In this document: positions 26,242 through 37,912 of the stretch, piece after piece
How the letters are laid out: each line of letters begins with the position of its first letter
How positions within the stretch are numbered: the stretch's first letter is position 1
DNA from: Staphylococcus auricularis
GTDB lineage: Bacteria; Bacillota; Bacilli; Staphylococcales; Staphylococcaceae
Length of the DNA stretch: 64,000 nt
Assembly (NCBI RefSeq): GCF_001500315.1
Contig: NZ_LLER01000018.1
Coordinates: 22,343-86,342, forward strand
Direction of reading: 5' to 3'
The notes under the pieces: generated by a model
What the model saw: only the letters and a program-made list of their open reading frames with translations
Told to the model about the DNA's origin: nothing
The model's database searches: none
Translations under genes and position numbers: made by a program

Positions 26242-27672
26242 TTATTCTTCGGAATAACCTGCGATTGATTTCACTTCTAAGAATTCTTCGATACCGTAGT
26301 CGCCCCATTCACGACCTAAACCAGATTGTTTGTAACCACCGAATGGAAGGTCTGGTGTACGACCTGATTCGTTGATTTCAACAGTACCTGCTTCGATTGA
26401 ACGAGCAACACGTTGTAATGTTTCTTGATCTTTACCAAATACATAACCAGCTAAGCCGTATTTAGTATCGTTCGCAATTTCGATTGATTCGTCTAAATCA
26501 TTGTAAGTGATGATAGACATCACTGGACCAAAGATTTCTTCTTGTGCAATTGTCATTTTGTTATCTACATTGTTAAAGATAGTTGGACGTGCGAAGTAAC
26601 CTTTGTCTAAGCCTTCAGGTTTACCAGGGCCACCGAAGAATAACTCAGCACCTTCTTCAACACCTTTATCGATGTAGCTTTGAACTTGATCAAATTGTTT
26701 TTTGTTGATGATTGGACCAACGTCTGTTTCTTCAGAACGAGGATCACCGACTTTAACGTTTTCGAATTGTTCTTTAACAGCTGTTAAGAATTCTTCTTTT
26801 TTGCTTTCTGGAACAAGTGTACGTGTACCTGCTGTACAAACTTGACCTGTATTATTAACGACTTTGCTTGTCGCACCTTTAGCTGCTTCTGTGATATCAG
26901 CATCATCAAGGATAATGTAAGGTGATTTACCACCTAATTCAAGAGAAACTTTTGTGATGTCTTCTGCAGCTTTTTGCATGATTTTAGAACCAACTGCACC
27001 TGATCCTGTGAATGATACCATGCGGATATCTGGATGTTCTGCAATTGGATTACCAACGTTTTCACCGTCACCATTGACAAGGTTAAATACACCTTTAGGT
27101 ACGCCTACTTTATCGAAAATTTCTGCTAAAATAATAGTGGCATAAGGTGTTTCTTCAGATGGTTTAAGTACCACTGGACAACCTGCTGCGAATGCTGCTG
27201 CTAATTTTAATGCTGTTTGGTTTGTTGGGAAGTTCCATGGTGTGATTAAACCTGCAACACCGATCGCTTCTTTCATCACTAAGTTATTTCCACGTTTTTC
27301 TTCGAATTGGAAATCATCTAAAGCGTCTCTTGCAGCTGTGAAATGATCTAAGCCCATTTGATAATGTGTGTTTTCAGATACTGATAAAGGAGAACCTAAT
27401 TCTTCTGTGATGGCATCGATAATGTCATCTTTTCTGTTTTGATATTCTTTAACGATACGATCTAATAAATCTTGGCGTTCTTTTACTGGTGTGTTGCGAA
27501 AATCTAAATATACGTCTTTAGCGGCTTTAACTGCTTGGTCAACGTCTTCTTTATTACCGTTTGCAATTGTGCCGATAACTTCTTCAGTTGCTGGATTGAT
27601 AACTTCAAGTGTTTCGTTACTATTACTATCTACCCATTCACCATTAATATACTGTTTAGTGTAGTTTTTCAT
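26242..27672 (-). CDS. NAD(P)-dependent aldehyde dehydrogenase
   Basis: 476 residues, full length for the ALDH superfamily. The catalytic Cys279 ([12 protein letters not shown]), the general base Glu245 ([10 protein letters not shown]), the oxyanion Asn147 (TPWNFP) and the Rossmann [10 protein letters not shown] are in place. The aldehyde substrate cannot be told from sequence. It resembles the staphylococcal AldA-like enzymes next to an HxlR regulator. That regulator lies just upstream on the same strand and is a plausible controller. Confidence 0.9.
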   Translation of the reverse strand: MKNYTKQYINGEWVDSNSNETLEVINPATEEVIGTIANGNKEDVDQAVKAAKDVYLDFRNTPVKERQDLLDRIVKEYQNRKDDIIDAITEELGSPLSVSENTHYQMGLDHFTAARDALDDFQFEEKRGNNLVMKEAIGVAGLITPWNFPTNQTALKLAAAFAAGCPVVLKPSEETPYATIILAEIFDKVGVPKGVFNLVNGDGENVGNPIAEHPDIRMVSFTGSGAVGSKIMQKAAEDITKVSLELGGKSPYIILDDADITEAAKGATSKVVNNTGQVCTAGTRTLVPESKKEEFLTAVKEQFENVKVGDPRSEETDVGPIINKKQFDQVQSYIDKGVEEGAELFFGGPGKPEGLDKGYFARPTIFNNVDNKMTIAQEEIFGPVMSIITYNDLDESIEIANDTKYGLAGYVFGKDQETLQRVARSIEAGTVEINESGRTPDLPFGGYKQSGLGREWGDYGIEEFLEVKSIAGYSEE

Positions 27673-27741
27673 TATCTCAACACTCCTTAATTCTTAATCA
27701 TATATATATTATATTGACATGCTTCCGCTTTTCTAAACATA

Positions 27742-27840
27742 AAAAGAACGATTAAACCTCGAAACTCAACCTAGCATTTTCGCTAAACGTCAGTGATTTC
27801 TACAAAATCTTCTGCGGTTGATCGGATTTAATCGTTCTCA
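27742..27840 (-). terminator. Long nested terminator downstream of the HxlR gene
   Basis: Outer perfect stem AGAACGATTAAA (27745-27756) / TTTAATCGTTCT (27827-27838) encloses 70 bases containing an inner TAGC / GCTA stem. It lies between the HxlR stop and the aldehyde dehydrogenase start and ends in TTTTTATG on the minus strand. Confidence 0.7.
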
Positions 27841-27898
27841 TTTATTACTAATTTAAATGCGTTAGATCGTTGATGCAGATCGCATAACGATGCTTACA

Positions 27899-28249
27899 TT
27901 ATTGTGCGTTTTTGTCGTCTTGAGCACTTTCTTGTTCTAAATTAATAAAGGTATGTGCCCAATTTTCCAATGGTTTTAACGCTTCTGCCAGTGCGACACC
28001 TTTTTCTGTTAATTGATATCTAATTTGTACTGGCTGTTTAGATGTTATTTGTTTTTCAACTAATCCCCATCCACCTAACTCACTCAGTTTCATACTTAAA
28101 GAGCGTGGTGTAATTTTTTTTAAATCTCGTTTGATTTCTGAAAAATGTGCCGTCTGCTCTGGACACTGAGACAAGTAGTTGATGATAAGGCCATTCCAGC
28201 TTTTACCTACAATTTTAAAAGTTTCTTCTAGATATGGGCAAACTTCCAT
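27899..28249 (-). CDS. HxlR-family transcriptional regulator
   Basis: 116 residues from the ATG at 28249, which follows AGAGGTGA. Winged helix-turn-helix of the HxlR type: CPYLEETFKIVGKSWNGLIINYL at the N terminus, TPRSLSMKLSELGGWGLVEKQ as recognition region, and RYQLTEKG as wing. Cys4 is the position of the redox or electrophile-sensing cysteine in YodB/HypR-type members, so thiol-stress or aldehyde sensing of the neighbouring dehydrogenase is plausible. A 12-base inverted repeat lies upstream. Confidence 0.88.
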   Translation of the reverse strand: MEVCPYLEETFKIVGKSWNGLIINYLSQCPEQTAHFSEIKRDLKKITPRSLSMKLSELGGWGLVEKQITSKQPVQIRYQLTEKGVALAEALKPLENWAHTFINLEQESAQDDKNAQ

Positions 28250-28282
28250 CAATATCACCTCTCCCAATTGGTTCATTCCCAA

Positions 28283-28329
28283 TATCATTGTATATTTTCA
28301 CTTATTATCACTTTTATTATACAATGATA
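28283..28329. promoter_or_regulatory. Candidate HxlR operator: perfect 12-base inverted repeat
   Basis: TATCATTGTATA (28283-28294) and TATACAATGATA (28318-28329) are perfect inverted copies around a 23-base centre. No T run follows, so it is not a good terminator for murZ. Its place 34 bases before the HxlR start suits autoregulation. Confidence 0.5.
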
Positions 28330-28338
28330 CCACAAATC

Positions 28339-29598
28339 TTAAACTTCTTCAGTCCACACATCTGCACCTAAAGATTTCAATGTTTTCACGATGTCTGTAT
28401 AACCTCTGTAGATGTGTTTAACATTGTAGATAGTTGTGACATCTTGGGTTAATAAACCAGCAACGATCAAGCATGCGCCGGCACGTAAGTCACTCGCATA
28501 AACTTCTGCGCCAGATAACGTTGAAGGTTTGATTGTAGCTGTACCGTCGTCAGTCGTAATAGATGCACCCATACGTTCTAACTCATCGACATGTTTAAAA
28601 CGTTTTGGATAAATTGTATCAGTTACTGTAGAAATACCGTCACACATTGTAAGTAATGGTGTAATGGGTTGTTGTAAATCTGTTGCAAAACCAGGATAAA
28701 CTACCGTTTTAATGTCTACGCTTTGATACGTATCACCTTTACTAATCACAGCGTGATCTTCTTGAACGTCAACGTTAACGCCGAGTTCTTTTAATTTCAC
28801 TGTAAGAGGTTCCATATGTTTAGGAATAATATTGTTAATTCTTACATCTTCTCCACAGGCTGCGGCCATGCACATGTACGTACCTGCTTCGATACGGTCA
28901 GGAATGACTGTATGTGTAGTTCCGTGTAAATGATCTGTCCCTTCAATTTTAATTGAAGTGGTACCTGCACCTTTAATGTTTGCGCCTAAACTCATCAAGA
29001 AGTTCGCCACGTCAACGACTTCTGGTTCTTTCGCAGCATTTTCAATCACTGTGCGTCCTTCAGCACGAACTGCTGCTAACATAATATTAATTGTGGCACC
29101 GACACTCACCACATCTAAATAAACTTCAGCACCTGCTAAGTGTTCCGCTTCTAATTTCATAGATGTGCTACTTGATTCATCGACTTCTGCACCTAATGCT
29201 TTGAAGCCTTTAATATGTTGATCGATCGGTCTAGGTCCAAGTGGGCATCCCCCTGGTAAACCAATCACGCATTTATTGAAACGGCTAAGCATTGCTCCCA
29301 TCATATAATATGAAGCACGTAATGATTGCACTTTATGATTAGGTAGGGGTGCATTTTTTATTTCAGTAGGATCTACATGTAAAGTTGTGCCATCAATCTC
29401 AGTTTTAATATTTAAATCCTCTAATAAACTGACTAATGTATCTATATCTGAAATTTGAGGTAAGCCTTCAATCGTCACAGGTTCTTCTGCTAAAATAGTA
29501 GCCGGAATAATCGCTACTGCACTGTTTTTAGCACCGTGAATGTCTACTGTCCCTTTAAGTGTTTGACCACCTCTAATTTTAATCACTTCTTGAGCCAT
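28339..29598 (-). CDS. murZ: UDP-N-acetylglucosamine 1-carboxyvinyltransferase 2 (MurZ/MurA2)
   Basis: 419 residues, the second MurA paralogue. [10 protein letters not shown] at 22-31 and [16 protein letters not shown] with catalytic Cys118 identify it; the PL after the Cys distinguishes it from MurA at 7.3 kb, which has AIG. In S. aureus MurA and MurZ are partly redundant. It lies beside fbaA as in other staphylococci. Confidence 0.95.
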   Translation of the reverse strand: MAQEVIKIRGGQTLKGTVDIHGAKNSAVAIIPATILAEEPVTIEGLPQISDIDTLVSLLEDLNIKTEIDGTTLHVDPTEIKNAPLPNHKVQSLRASYYMMGAMLSRFNKCVIGLPGGCPLGPRPIDQHIKGFKALGAEVDESSSTSMKLEAEHLAGAEVYLDVVSVGATINIMLAAVRAEGRTVIENAAKEPEVVDVANFLMSLGANIKGAGTTSIKIEGTDHLHGTTHTVIPDRIEAGTYMCMAAACGEDVRINNIIPKHMEPLTVKLKELGVNVDVQEDHAVISKGDTYQSVDIKTVVYPGFATDLQQPITPLLTMCDGISTVTDTIYPKRFKHVDELERMGASITTDDGTATIKPSTLSGAEVYASDLRAGACLIVAGLLTQDVTTIYNVKHIYRGYTDIVKTLKSLGADVWTEEV

Positions 29599-30025
29599 AG
29601 CTTAATCTCCTTTATATTTGTCCTACTTATTTTTTACATCATGAGCATTATAAATGAAAAGAATACGGTTTGCAAAATGAGAAAACAACGACAGCCTTCA
29701 TTTTTTAGGTCAACGATTTATGATAACCCTTACACATAAATCGTGCATCGACAGTCACTCATACTCATGCAAGGTAAATGGTTTCGTTTGTAGCACAAAG
29801 TTGTACTTTAGCATAAATTATTATAGCACAATTTAAGCTATACGCTGAATGATAGAACTGCACACAAAGAAACGAGACCTCGGTATTTGACCCTTTTGCT
29901 TTAGATGTGTAAGGCTAACGCACATCTGCAGGCTTCGCTGAGCTGTTATCAACTAAAGAATCACATTGAGATCTCGTTTTATATAAGATGATTTTTACTT
30001 TGTATTGTGATGAGTGAGATGACGT
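29599..30025. other. Intergenic region murZ-fbaA
   Basis: 427 bases. The right part (29868-29981) is the long nested fbaA terminator. The left part has only the murZ ribosome site and AT-rich sequence. ATAAATCG and CGATTTAT near 29708-29740 could pair in a weak hairpin. I see no gene. Confidence 0.55.
29868..29981 (-). terminator. Long nested terminator of fbaA
   Basis: Outer stem AAACGAGACCTC (29870-29881) / GAGATCTCGTTT (29968-29979) has one non-canonical pair. It encloses 86 bases with a strong inner hairpin, AGATGTG / CACATCT (29913-29937 region). A T run follows less tightly than in short terminators. Confidence 0.65.
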
Positions 30026-30883
30026 TTAAGCTTTATTCGCTGTGCCAAATTCTCTAATTTTGCCTTTGACTGTTTCTTTAATTGCTTCACGTGCAGGTCC
30101 TAGGTATTTACGTGGATCATATACATCTTTATCGTTGTTGAGGACGTCACGTACTGCTTTTGCTGATGCAATTTGATTTTCAGTGTTTACATTAATTTTA
30201 GCTGTGCCGAATGGAATCGCTTTTTGAATATCTTTGGTTGGGATACCTGTTCCTCCGTGAAGTACGAGTGGTAAACCAGTTGAAGCACCAATTTCTTCCA
30301 TTTCTTTAAAACCTAATTTCGGTTCACCTTTGTATGGACCGTGTACTGAGCCTAAAGCTGGCGCAAGTGTATCGATACCTGTACGTTCAACAAGCTCTTG
30401 GCACTCTTTTGGATCTGCATAGATGATACCATCTGCCACAACATCGTCTTCTTGTCCACCTACTGTACCGAGTTCAGCTTCTACAGAAACACCGTGTTGG
30501 TGTGCATATTCCACTACTTTGGATGTGATTGCCACATTATCTTCAAATGATTCATGAGAGGCATCAATCATGACAGATGTGAAACCTGCATCAATCGCTT
30601 CTTTACATTTATCGAAACTAGAACCATGGTCTAAGTGAATCGCAACAGGCACAGTAATATTTAAATCATGGATTAACCCTTCCACCATTTTCACTACTGT
30701 ATAAAATCCGCTCATATAACGTGCTGCGCCTTCAGACACACCAAGAATCACTGGTGCATTTTCTTCTTGAGAAGCTTCTAAGATAGCTTGAGTAAATTCC
30801 AAATTGTTTAAATTGTATTGTCCAACCGCATAACCATTTTCTTTCGCGTCAATTAACATTTCCTTCATTGAAACTAAAGGCAT
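30026..30883 (-). CDS. fbaA: Fructose-bisphosphate aldolase class II
   Basis: 285 residues from the ATG at 30883, which follows AGGAGGAACT; the longer frame is rejected. TIM barrel with zinc ligands in [25 protein letters not shown] and LHGGTGIP. Splits fructose-1,6-bisphosphate in glycolysis and gluconeogenesis. Monocistronic with its own terminator. Confidence 0.96.
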   Translation of the reverse strand: MPLVSMKEMLIDAKENGYAVGQYNLNNLEFTQAILEASQEENAPVILGVSEGAARYMSGFYTVVKMVEGLIHDLNITVPVAIHLDHGSSFDKCKEAIDAGFTSVMIDASHESFEDNVAITSKVVEYAHQHGVSVEAELGTVGGQEDDVVADGIIYADPKECQELVERTGIDTLAPALGSVHGPYKGEPKLGFKEMEEIGASTGLPLVLHGGTGIPTKDIQKAIPFGTAKINVNTENQIASAKAVRDVLNNDKDVYDPRKYLGPAREAIKETVKGKIREFGTANKA

Positions 30884-31067
30884 TGTAGTTCCTCCTATTC
30901 GTGCATTACGCACGTCTTTTTCAAATTCAAACTGATTATACCAGAATTCCACCCCATGTACAGAAATACTTTTAAATGAAAACGTTTTTATTTTGCATTT
31001 TTAATTATTGGCTATTCGAGGCAGTATTTTCGACGTTAAAAGGAACGATGCCATGATGATTTTATTA

Positions 31068-31112
31068 AAAAAAGACTAAGTCTCGCGCATCAGTGCGCAT
31101 CTAGACTTAGCC
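31068..31112 (-). terminator. Intrinsic terminator of pyrG
   Basis: CTAAGTCT / AGACTTAG stem closes an inner GCGCA / TGCGC stem and is followed by a run of seven T on the minus strand. Confidence 0.85.
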
Positions 31113-31129
31113 CTATCATACTCATTTTA

Positions 31130-32764
<1,635 letters not shown>

Positions 32765-32847
32765 TTAATCTCCACGACTTATTCATCGCATTGAATCGTA
32801 ATTTTTAGTTTTTTAATGCGTTTATTTTTCACATCATTATTATTAAT

Positions 32848-32957
32848 AAAAAAATCGCTCCCTCTCACGTATTGTAAGGGGGAGCGTATGGTTTATACAC
32901 GTTGTCCTATTTAAAGGAGCCCAAACTAAATTCTATCATTTTGCGTCAAAAAGTCAA
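32848..32957 (-). promoter_or_regulatory. pyrG promoter and CTP-responsive attenuator (reiterative transcription type)
   Basis: Minus strand: -35 TTGACT (32952-32957), 16 bases, -10 TAGAAT (32930-32935), then seven bases to GGGCTCC (32922-32916), the start sequence seen in Bacillus pyrG. A terminator follows at 32848-32886: GCTCCCCC pairs with a G-rich 3' arm and is followed by T7. Its 5' arm is C-rich. In B. subtilis, low CTP makes polymerase stutter at GGG, and the added G tail pairs with such a C/U arm and prevents termination. The same logic should hold here. Confidence 0.85.
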
Positions 32958-32964
32958 TTATAAA

Positions 32965-33537
32965 TTATGATGATTCTTCATTGAAATCTTCATCGTCTGA
33001 TGTTTCTTCTTGATCAGCAATCGCCGCTTCATCTTCTTCTAATTCGTCATCTTCGTCTTCATCAATAACGATATCAGAATCATTGATTTCTTCTTCAGTT
33101 TGACTGTCATCATTAGGTGTTTCAGCTGCATCTAATGTTTCTTGGTCATCGGTGCTGGCTGGAATATCGTCGTCATCGTCATGATCATCGTCACCTAATA
33201 ATTTTAAGTTTTTATCTTCTTCATCTTCATCGTCTAAGATATCAAATTTTTGAATTGTTGGCGCGATTTTTTCTTCAATGTCAGCGACAGAGTACCAGTC
33301 GCGTAAGCCCCATTCATTTTCTCCAACATTTAAGAATCGACCGTCTGTGTTTAAGTCTGTGTAAAATTGTACGATGCGGTCTTCAATTTGTTTATCTGTA
33401 TATTCGCCTAATGCTTTAAGCTCATCTATCATGTCATACAAGTTCATTGTAGTACCTTTTTCTTCTAACATTGTATGAGCCATATCAATGAAGGATTTCT
33501 CATCAACCATTTCTTTTGTATAATCTTGAATTTTCAT
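32965..33537 (-). CDS. rpoE: RNA polymerase delta subunit
   Basis: 190 residues from the ATG at 33537, after a GGAAG ribosome site. The structured N-terminal HARE-HTH domain (about 1-90) contains [16 protein letters not shown] and [17 protein letters not shown]. The C-terminal half is unstructured and almost entirely Asp and Glu. Delta speeds polymerase recycling and makes promoters more sensitive to initiating NTP. The pyrG promoter begins within a few bases of its stop. Confidence 0.95.
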   Translation of the reverse strand: MKIQDYTKEMVDEKSFIDMAHTMLEEKGTTMNLYDMIDELKALGEYTDKQIEDRIVQFYTDLNTDGRFLNVGENEWGLRDWYSVADIEEKIAPTIQKFDILDDEDEEDKNLKLLGDDDHDDDDDIPASTDDQETLDAAETPNDDSQTEEEINDSDIVIDEDEDDELEEDEAAIADQEETSDDEDFNEESS

Positions 33538-33649
33538 ACTACATATACTTCCTTTCACAGGCATTTATCAAAAATTCATTGTCGTCGTAACTCTATTTAT
33601 GGTAACAAATTTAAATTATAAATGACAACACGTGATTTCGCAACGCATA

Positions 33650-34510
33650 TTAGTAGTTTATGTATTTTTCAAAAACAGTGAAGTATGCGTTACTTGCTAC
33701 GTCGACAAAATTACTTGCATGACAGAGCGGTTTGAATTCATTTTCCTCACCGTATAGCGTAATGCGAATTTGTTTCACCGCTTCAAAATGCTTACGCACA
33801 TACGTAGCCAATTGTCTTAAGGCACTTTCAGCGATACCATTACCGCGTTCAGTTTCTACGACTTCTATCGCGTGAATAACGAGTGTTTGTTCTTGTTGTT
33901 CGAGCGCTAAAAAGCCAACTTGTTGATCATCTTTATTTAAATCCACAATCGTAATCTCTTCTATAGACGCATCTTCGTTAGGTTTTAATCTAAGGGAAGA
34001 CACATATTTAGAATCTAAATCTAAATAATATAAGCGTTCTTTTCCAATCGGTCCTTCTTCTTTCGTAGCTGCATGCATGAAACCTGCACGTTCATAAACA
34101 TTCCATGCACTTTTATTTTCAGCATCTACGACAAGATATAAATGGTTAAAATCAGGGAATAAAGTTTGTACATATTGCGGTAAATACATCATCATTTTAG
34201 TACCGTACCCTTTCCCTTGATGTGCTTCGTTGATTGATAATGAGCGCACATATACGACATGATTCGGTGTATCATAGCCTTCGTGTTGATAGTATTGATG
34301 TAATACGAAGAATCCTACCACTTCATCTTCTTCATTTAATACGATATTTGCCGTCCGATCTTCATCATTGAGCGCATCGTCCAGCACCTCTTTAGGTAAA
34401 GAAGAATAGACTTGTTGTCTTTCACTTAATACAAAATCATATAACGCATCTCTATAGCGCTCCTCATAGACTTGTACTGTTATATCTTCATATTGTTCTT
34501 TTACAAACAT
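33650..34510 (-). CDS. GNAT-family acetyltransferase
   Basis: 286 residues from the ATG at 34510 (ribosome site GGGGGAT). The N-terminal GNAT domain (about 1-165) shows VVYVRSLSINEAHQGKGYGTKMM, the acetyl-CoA pyrophosphate loop, and NKSAWNVYERAGF. The C-terminal part (about 185-285) resembles a second, degenerate GNAT fold (HAIEVVETERGNGIAESAL). The substrate is unknown. Confidence 0.82.
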   Translation of the reverse strand: MFVKEQYEDITVQVYEERYRDALYDFVLSERQQVYSSLPKEVLDDALNDEDRTANIVLNEEDEVVGFFVLHQYYQHEGYDTPNHVVYVRSLSINEAHQGKGYGTKMMMYLPQYVQTLFPDFNHLYLVVDAENKSAWNVYERAGFMHAATKEEGPIGKERLYYLDLDSKYVSSLRLKPNEDASIEEITIVDLNKDDQQVGFLALEQQEQTLVIHAIEVVETERGNGIAESALRQLATYVRKHFEAVKQIRITLYGEENEFKPLCHASNFVDVASNAYFTVFEKYINY

Positions 34511-34558
34511 CTTTATATCCCCCAGTTTATTAATTGGTTCATCTTTTTTAATTTTCAT

Positions 34559-34946
34559 TCGTTTAATTTGATGGTTTCATCTCATTTTGTTGCCAGGCTT
34601 AAAATCTGCTTAATTATAAAACCTTCATTCAGATAAGATGAAACATAACTTAATATTTTATTCCCCTTATTCTCTGTAATAATCCTTAATCACGCGTAAA
34701 TAAGCTAATTTCAGTGATTTGAAATGATAAATATTGTGAAAAATATACATTTGTAAAGCAAAGCGTCATGATTTCTTCACAATTAGCTCTACGCATCATG
34801 GCATATCTACATATGACTGCGTTTTTATGATTGTGCGCGATTAGATTTAAGTGGTATCAGGTAGTAAAGCGCTTACGAAAATCTTTACATTAGGACTCCT
34901 CTTTCGTTAATATAATATTGATTTAACTTAATATCTTTGCAACCTA
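34559..34946. other. Intergenic region upstream of coaW
   Basis: About 390 bases (longer if counted to the coaW ATG at 34983) between divergent genes, without a credible ORF. A cre-like palindrome lies at 34864-34876, and a possible coaW promoter (TTTACA, 17 bases, TTAATA) at about 34885-34913. The rest is AT-rich without clear signals. Confidence 0.5.
34864..34876. promoter_or_regulatory. Weak cre-like palindrome upstream of coaW
   Basis: GTAAAGCGCTTAC is palindromic at all but one position pair, with the AARCG core of CcpA sites, but the outer TG and CA of the cre consensus are missing. It lies just upstream of the candidate -35. Confidence 0.3.
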
Positions 34947-34982
34947 TTGTATGGTTTAAAATTATTTAGGAGTGGTCTAGTC

Positions 34983-35786
34983 ATGAAAGTAGGCATTGAC
35001 GCAGGTGGGACATTAATTAAAATCGTCAAAGTCCAAGATAATGAACGGAGTTATGAAACAACTTTAACAACAAATATCGATGAAGTCATTCAATGGTTAA
35101 ATAGTGAAACCTTTGAATCCATTAGCTTAACAGGAGGTAATGCAGGCGTCATCAAAGATCAACTCAAACAAGACGCGAATACATTTGTAGAATTCGACGC
35201 AGCTGCAAAAGGATTACATATCTTATTAGAAGAACAAGGTTACTATCTCGATGATTATATTTTCTCAAATGTCGGTACAGGGACTTCGATCCACTATTAT
35301 GATGGCACTAAACAACAACGTGTCGGTGGCATCGGTACAGGTGGCGGTATGATTCAAGGTTTAGGATTCTTACTCACTGGTATCAAAGACTACAAAACAC
35401 TGACTGATACAGCACAACAAGGTGATCGAGAATTAATAGATTTAAAAGTGAAACACATTTATAAAGATTCAGAACCACCTATTTCAGGTGACTTAACTGC
35501 CGCAAACTTTGCTCATGTCATGCAACATATGGATGAAGATTTTTCTGATGCAGATAAACTTGCTTCTGTCGTAGGTGTCGTAGGTGAAGTTGTCACAACA
35601 ATGTCCATCACCGTTGCACGCGAATATCAAACTGAAAATGTCGTTTATATTGGATCTTCATTCCACAATGATTCATTATTACGGAAAGTCGTTGAAGATT
35701 ATACGATCTTACGTGGTTGCAAACCATATTATATTGACCATGGTGCTTTTTCTGGTGCCCTCGGTACGATTTATCTAAACGCTTAA
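34983..35786 (+). CDS. coaW: Type II pantothenate kinase
   Basis: 267 residues from the ATG at 34983, which follows TTAGGAGTGG; the frame is open 12 codons further up without a good start. [13 protein letters not shown] (phosphate 1), [11 protein letters not shown] and [14 protein letters not shown] are the ASKHA-type motifs. First step of CoA synthesis. The type II, feedback-resistant enzyme is characteristic of staphylococci, which use CoA as main thiol reductant. Confidence 0.95.
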   Translation: MKVGIDAGGTLIKIVKVQDNERSYETTLTTNIDEVIQWLNSETFESISLTGGNAGVIKDQLKQDANTFVEFDAAAKGLHILLEEQGYYLDDYIFSNVGTGTSIHYYDGTKQQRVGGIGTGGGMIQGLGFLLTGIKDYKTLTDTAQQGDRELIDLKVKHIYKDSEPPISGDLTAANFAHVMQHMDEDFSDADKLASVVGVVGEVVTTMSITVAREYQTENVVYIGSSFHNDSLLRKVVEDYTILRGCKPYYIDHGAFSGALGTIYLNA

Positions 35787-35792
35787 ATCTAA

Positions 35793-35847
35793 AAAAGAGT
35801 AGGATGAAAACCTGTTTATAAGAACAAGGTTTCTATCCTACTCTTTT
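35793..35847. terminator. Bidirectional terminator coaW / DUF2750-like gene
   Basis: AAAAGAGTAGGAT with ATCCTACTCTTTT, plus an extension AAACC / GGTTT. T-rich tails lie on both strands, between convergent genes. Confidence 0.85.
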
Positions 35848-35859
35848 ATTTATGATAGA

Positions 35860-36516
35860 TTAATACATTTCATCTGCTAAAGTTTGGGCAGATACGACTG
35901 TTCCAACGACCCCAGCTTTTAAGTCGACGCCAACCGCATTATCATCATCACGGAGTTCATCTAACCATTCCGCAAAGACTTCTCCTTCAATTTCAATAAC
36001 TTCACATTCTTCAAAGTCATGGTCACGCACTTTTGCTGCTCTGTTACGGATACTCCAAACAGGCATGATGTGTGGTTTTTCATCTGGTTTATCACCAATC
36101 ATGATGAAGTGGTTTTCATCTTTACGTGTTAAACCGTATACTGAATCTTCTTTCGCAACATCTTTGGCGAATTCTTTCACACGGATGTTATCTAATTCAG
36201 TCATTAATTCTTCAGTGACTTCTACAATATCAATTTGTGTCCCTTCTTCGTCAGCTGAAGGATTAATTAACACATGATCCCCTTTATCAAAGACCTCATC
36301 TACTTCATACGTCGCAAAACGATCGATATCCATTTCATGAATCTTGTCATAAGGCACTTGTGCATCTTTTAAATAACTTTCTGCTAAATCACGATCAGAC
36401 CATGCGCAAATGTAGTCTGAATCTTTAGCGCGAATCATTTTTTTGTCTTTTGTAGCGATGTAAAAGATTTCTGTTACCAGTATATCACGAAAAAATGACT
36501 GTTCTTTATACGACAT
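35860..36516 (-). CDS. DUF2750-like protein of unknown function
   Basis: 218 residues beginning MSYKEQSFFRDILVTEIFYIATKDKKM, soluble, acidic and without a signal or membrane segment. I take it as the DUF2750 family protein found near luxS and coaW in staphylococci, but from memory only. No catalytic motif is visible. Its ribosome site (ACGAGGGTTAA) lies three bases before the ATG region and can be masked by an upstream complementary sequence, listed separately. Confidence 0.7.
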   Translation of the reverse strand: MSYKEQSFFRDILVTEIFYIATKDKKMIRAKDSDYICAWSDRDLAESYLKDAQVPYDKIHEMDIDRFATYEVDEVFDKGDHVLINPSADEEGTQIDIVEVTEELMTELDNIRVKEFAKDVAKEDSVYGLTRKDENHFIMIGDKPDEKPHIMPVWSIRNRAAKVRDHDFEECEVIEIEGEVFAEWLDELRDDDNAVGVDLKAGVVGTVVSAQTLADEMY

Positions 36517-36612
36517 AATTTAACCCTCGTTTCATAAATTTGTATGCAATTAACAATATATATGACTCCTATATGGTAGTCAAACAACATCGTTTGACAC
36601 GAGGGTTTAAGT
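36517..36612 (-). promoter_or_regulatory. Foldable 5' leader masking the ribosome site of the DUF2750-like gene
   Basis: In the minus-strand RNA the ribosome-binding segment (36519-36530) is complementary at 11 of 12 positions to 36599-36610. Directly 3' of the upstream arm is a perfect hairpin, GTCAAAC-N6-GTTTGAC (36579-36598). A competing hairpin (GACT / AGTC, sharing GAC) is possible. This could be an RNA switch, thermometer or protein-binding leader. No known riboswitch consensus was recognised. Confidence 0.45.
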
Positions 36613-36717
36613 GACGATGGATTCAAAAATTAAACATTACTGTCAAACCACTGAAACCTGTGAAAGAAACTCTTTTTTTGAAAAGAGATTGTCTTAAAAG
36701 ACGATGAAGCGCACTGC

Positions 36718-37911
36718 TCATCCCTCGAGTTCGGCTAAAAATTGTGCTTCGAGCTGTTCCACTTCTTCTTTACTAGATGCATGCCAAATACATCCAAAAC
36801 GCGACGGTACTTCTTCTGAGGTATACCATTCGCCGTCATAGTAAGAAAGCGGGAACAGCACGTGTTGTTTCACATATTTTAAGATCGTTTCAAAGAAGTG
36901 TGTATTATCACATGGCGAAATATAACTATAAAACTTGTGATAACCCTCATTGAGTTCCGGTTCGAGTAGTAACATACTCGTCGAACCATTTTGTCTAAAG
37001 TTGAGATCAATGGCGTAAACTTCATCTTGATCGTCGAGCAGTAAATCAAATCCTGCTACGCCAAAGAATCCTTGTTCAACACCCAATTCCATGATTTCAC
37101 GTCCTGCATCAATCACATTTTGAGGGACGTCTTTCACATTCTGATTGCCTTTATAAAAACCATATCGATCGGTTAATTGTTCTGCAGTCCTTAAATACTG
37201 TAGTCCTAATTCATCACTATAGGCATACTGCACACAATAGTTCGCCACCGCTTCTACTTTTTGTTCAATAATGATATGTTGGGTCGCTTCTTCAGCTTGG
37301 TGAATGCGTCGTGATGCTTTTTCCAGATCCGCTTCGTCATAACAAATCATCACACCATAGCCACCCGCAGTAGGAAGATCGTCTCCTGGTTTTAATACAA
37401 ATGGAAAATCCCACTCTTTAATAACACCATCAAAGTCTTCAAGCGTGACAATTTGACGGCGTGGTAGATAACGTCCTCCTGTCCATTCTTCAATCCGCGC
37501 TTTATTATTTAATGCGATAAACGTTTCTTTATTTAACGCATAATGGGCTGCATCTAGCACTTCGTCCCCATGCACATATTGGAAATAAATCTTTTTATCC
37601 TCATTCAAAGCAAGACGTTGGATTAAGGATTCATAACTCTCTTGATCGTGAAAACGATAAATCGAATCAGGTATTGAGAAGCCAATTGCGTCAAATAATT
37701 GTGATAATTTATCAGTAACACTCGCTTCATGTACGATGACTGGCATCTGATTTGCGATTAACAATTCACGTCCCGTCAAAAAATTAGATTGATGTTCGGC
37801 TGGTTCAAGCCATGGATTAGAAGTATAAGATGGTCTCGATGTATAAACGACATTGCTATCGTATAAGTCACTTAACGTTAGTTTAGGATGTAATCCCCGA
37901 AGTTCTGTCAT
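36718..37911 (-). CDS. ATP-grasp domain protein
   Basis: 397 residues. Central ATP-grasp fold: FPFVLKPGDDLPTAGGYGVMI (about 170-190) as nucleotide-binding strand and loop, IIIEQKVEA, and the metal-binding AIDLNFRQNGSTS (about 298-310). Such carboxylate-amine ligases join an acid to an amine or amino acid; substrates are unknown. One base separates it from the upstream M20 peptidase pseudogene, so the two formed a ligase-hydrolase pair. Confidence 0.83.
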   Translation of the reverse strand: MTELRGLHPKLTLSDLYDSNVVYTSRPSYTSNPWLEPAEHQSNFLTGRELLIANQMPVIVHEASVTDKLSQLFDAIGFSIPDSIYRFHDQESYESLIQRLALNEDKKIYFQYVHGDEVLDAAHYALNKETFIALNNKARIEEWTGGRYLPRRQIVTLEDFDGVIKEWDFPFVLKPGDDLPTAGGYGVMICYDEADLEKASRRIHQAEEATQHIIIEQKVEAVANYCVQYAYSDELGLQYLRTAEQLTDRYGFYKGNQNVKDVPQNVIDAGREIMELGVEQGFFGVAGFDLLLDDQDEVYAIDLNFRQNGSTSMLLLEPELNEGYHKFYSYISPCDNTHFFETILKYVKQHVLFPLSYYDGEWYTSEEVPSRFGCIWHASSKEEVEQLEAQFLAELEG

Positions 37912-37912
37912 A

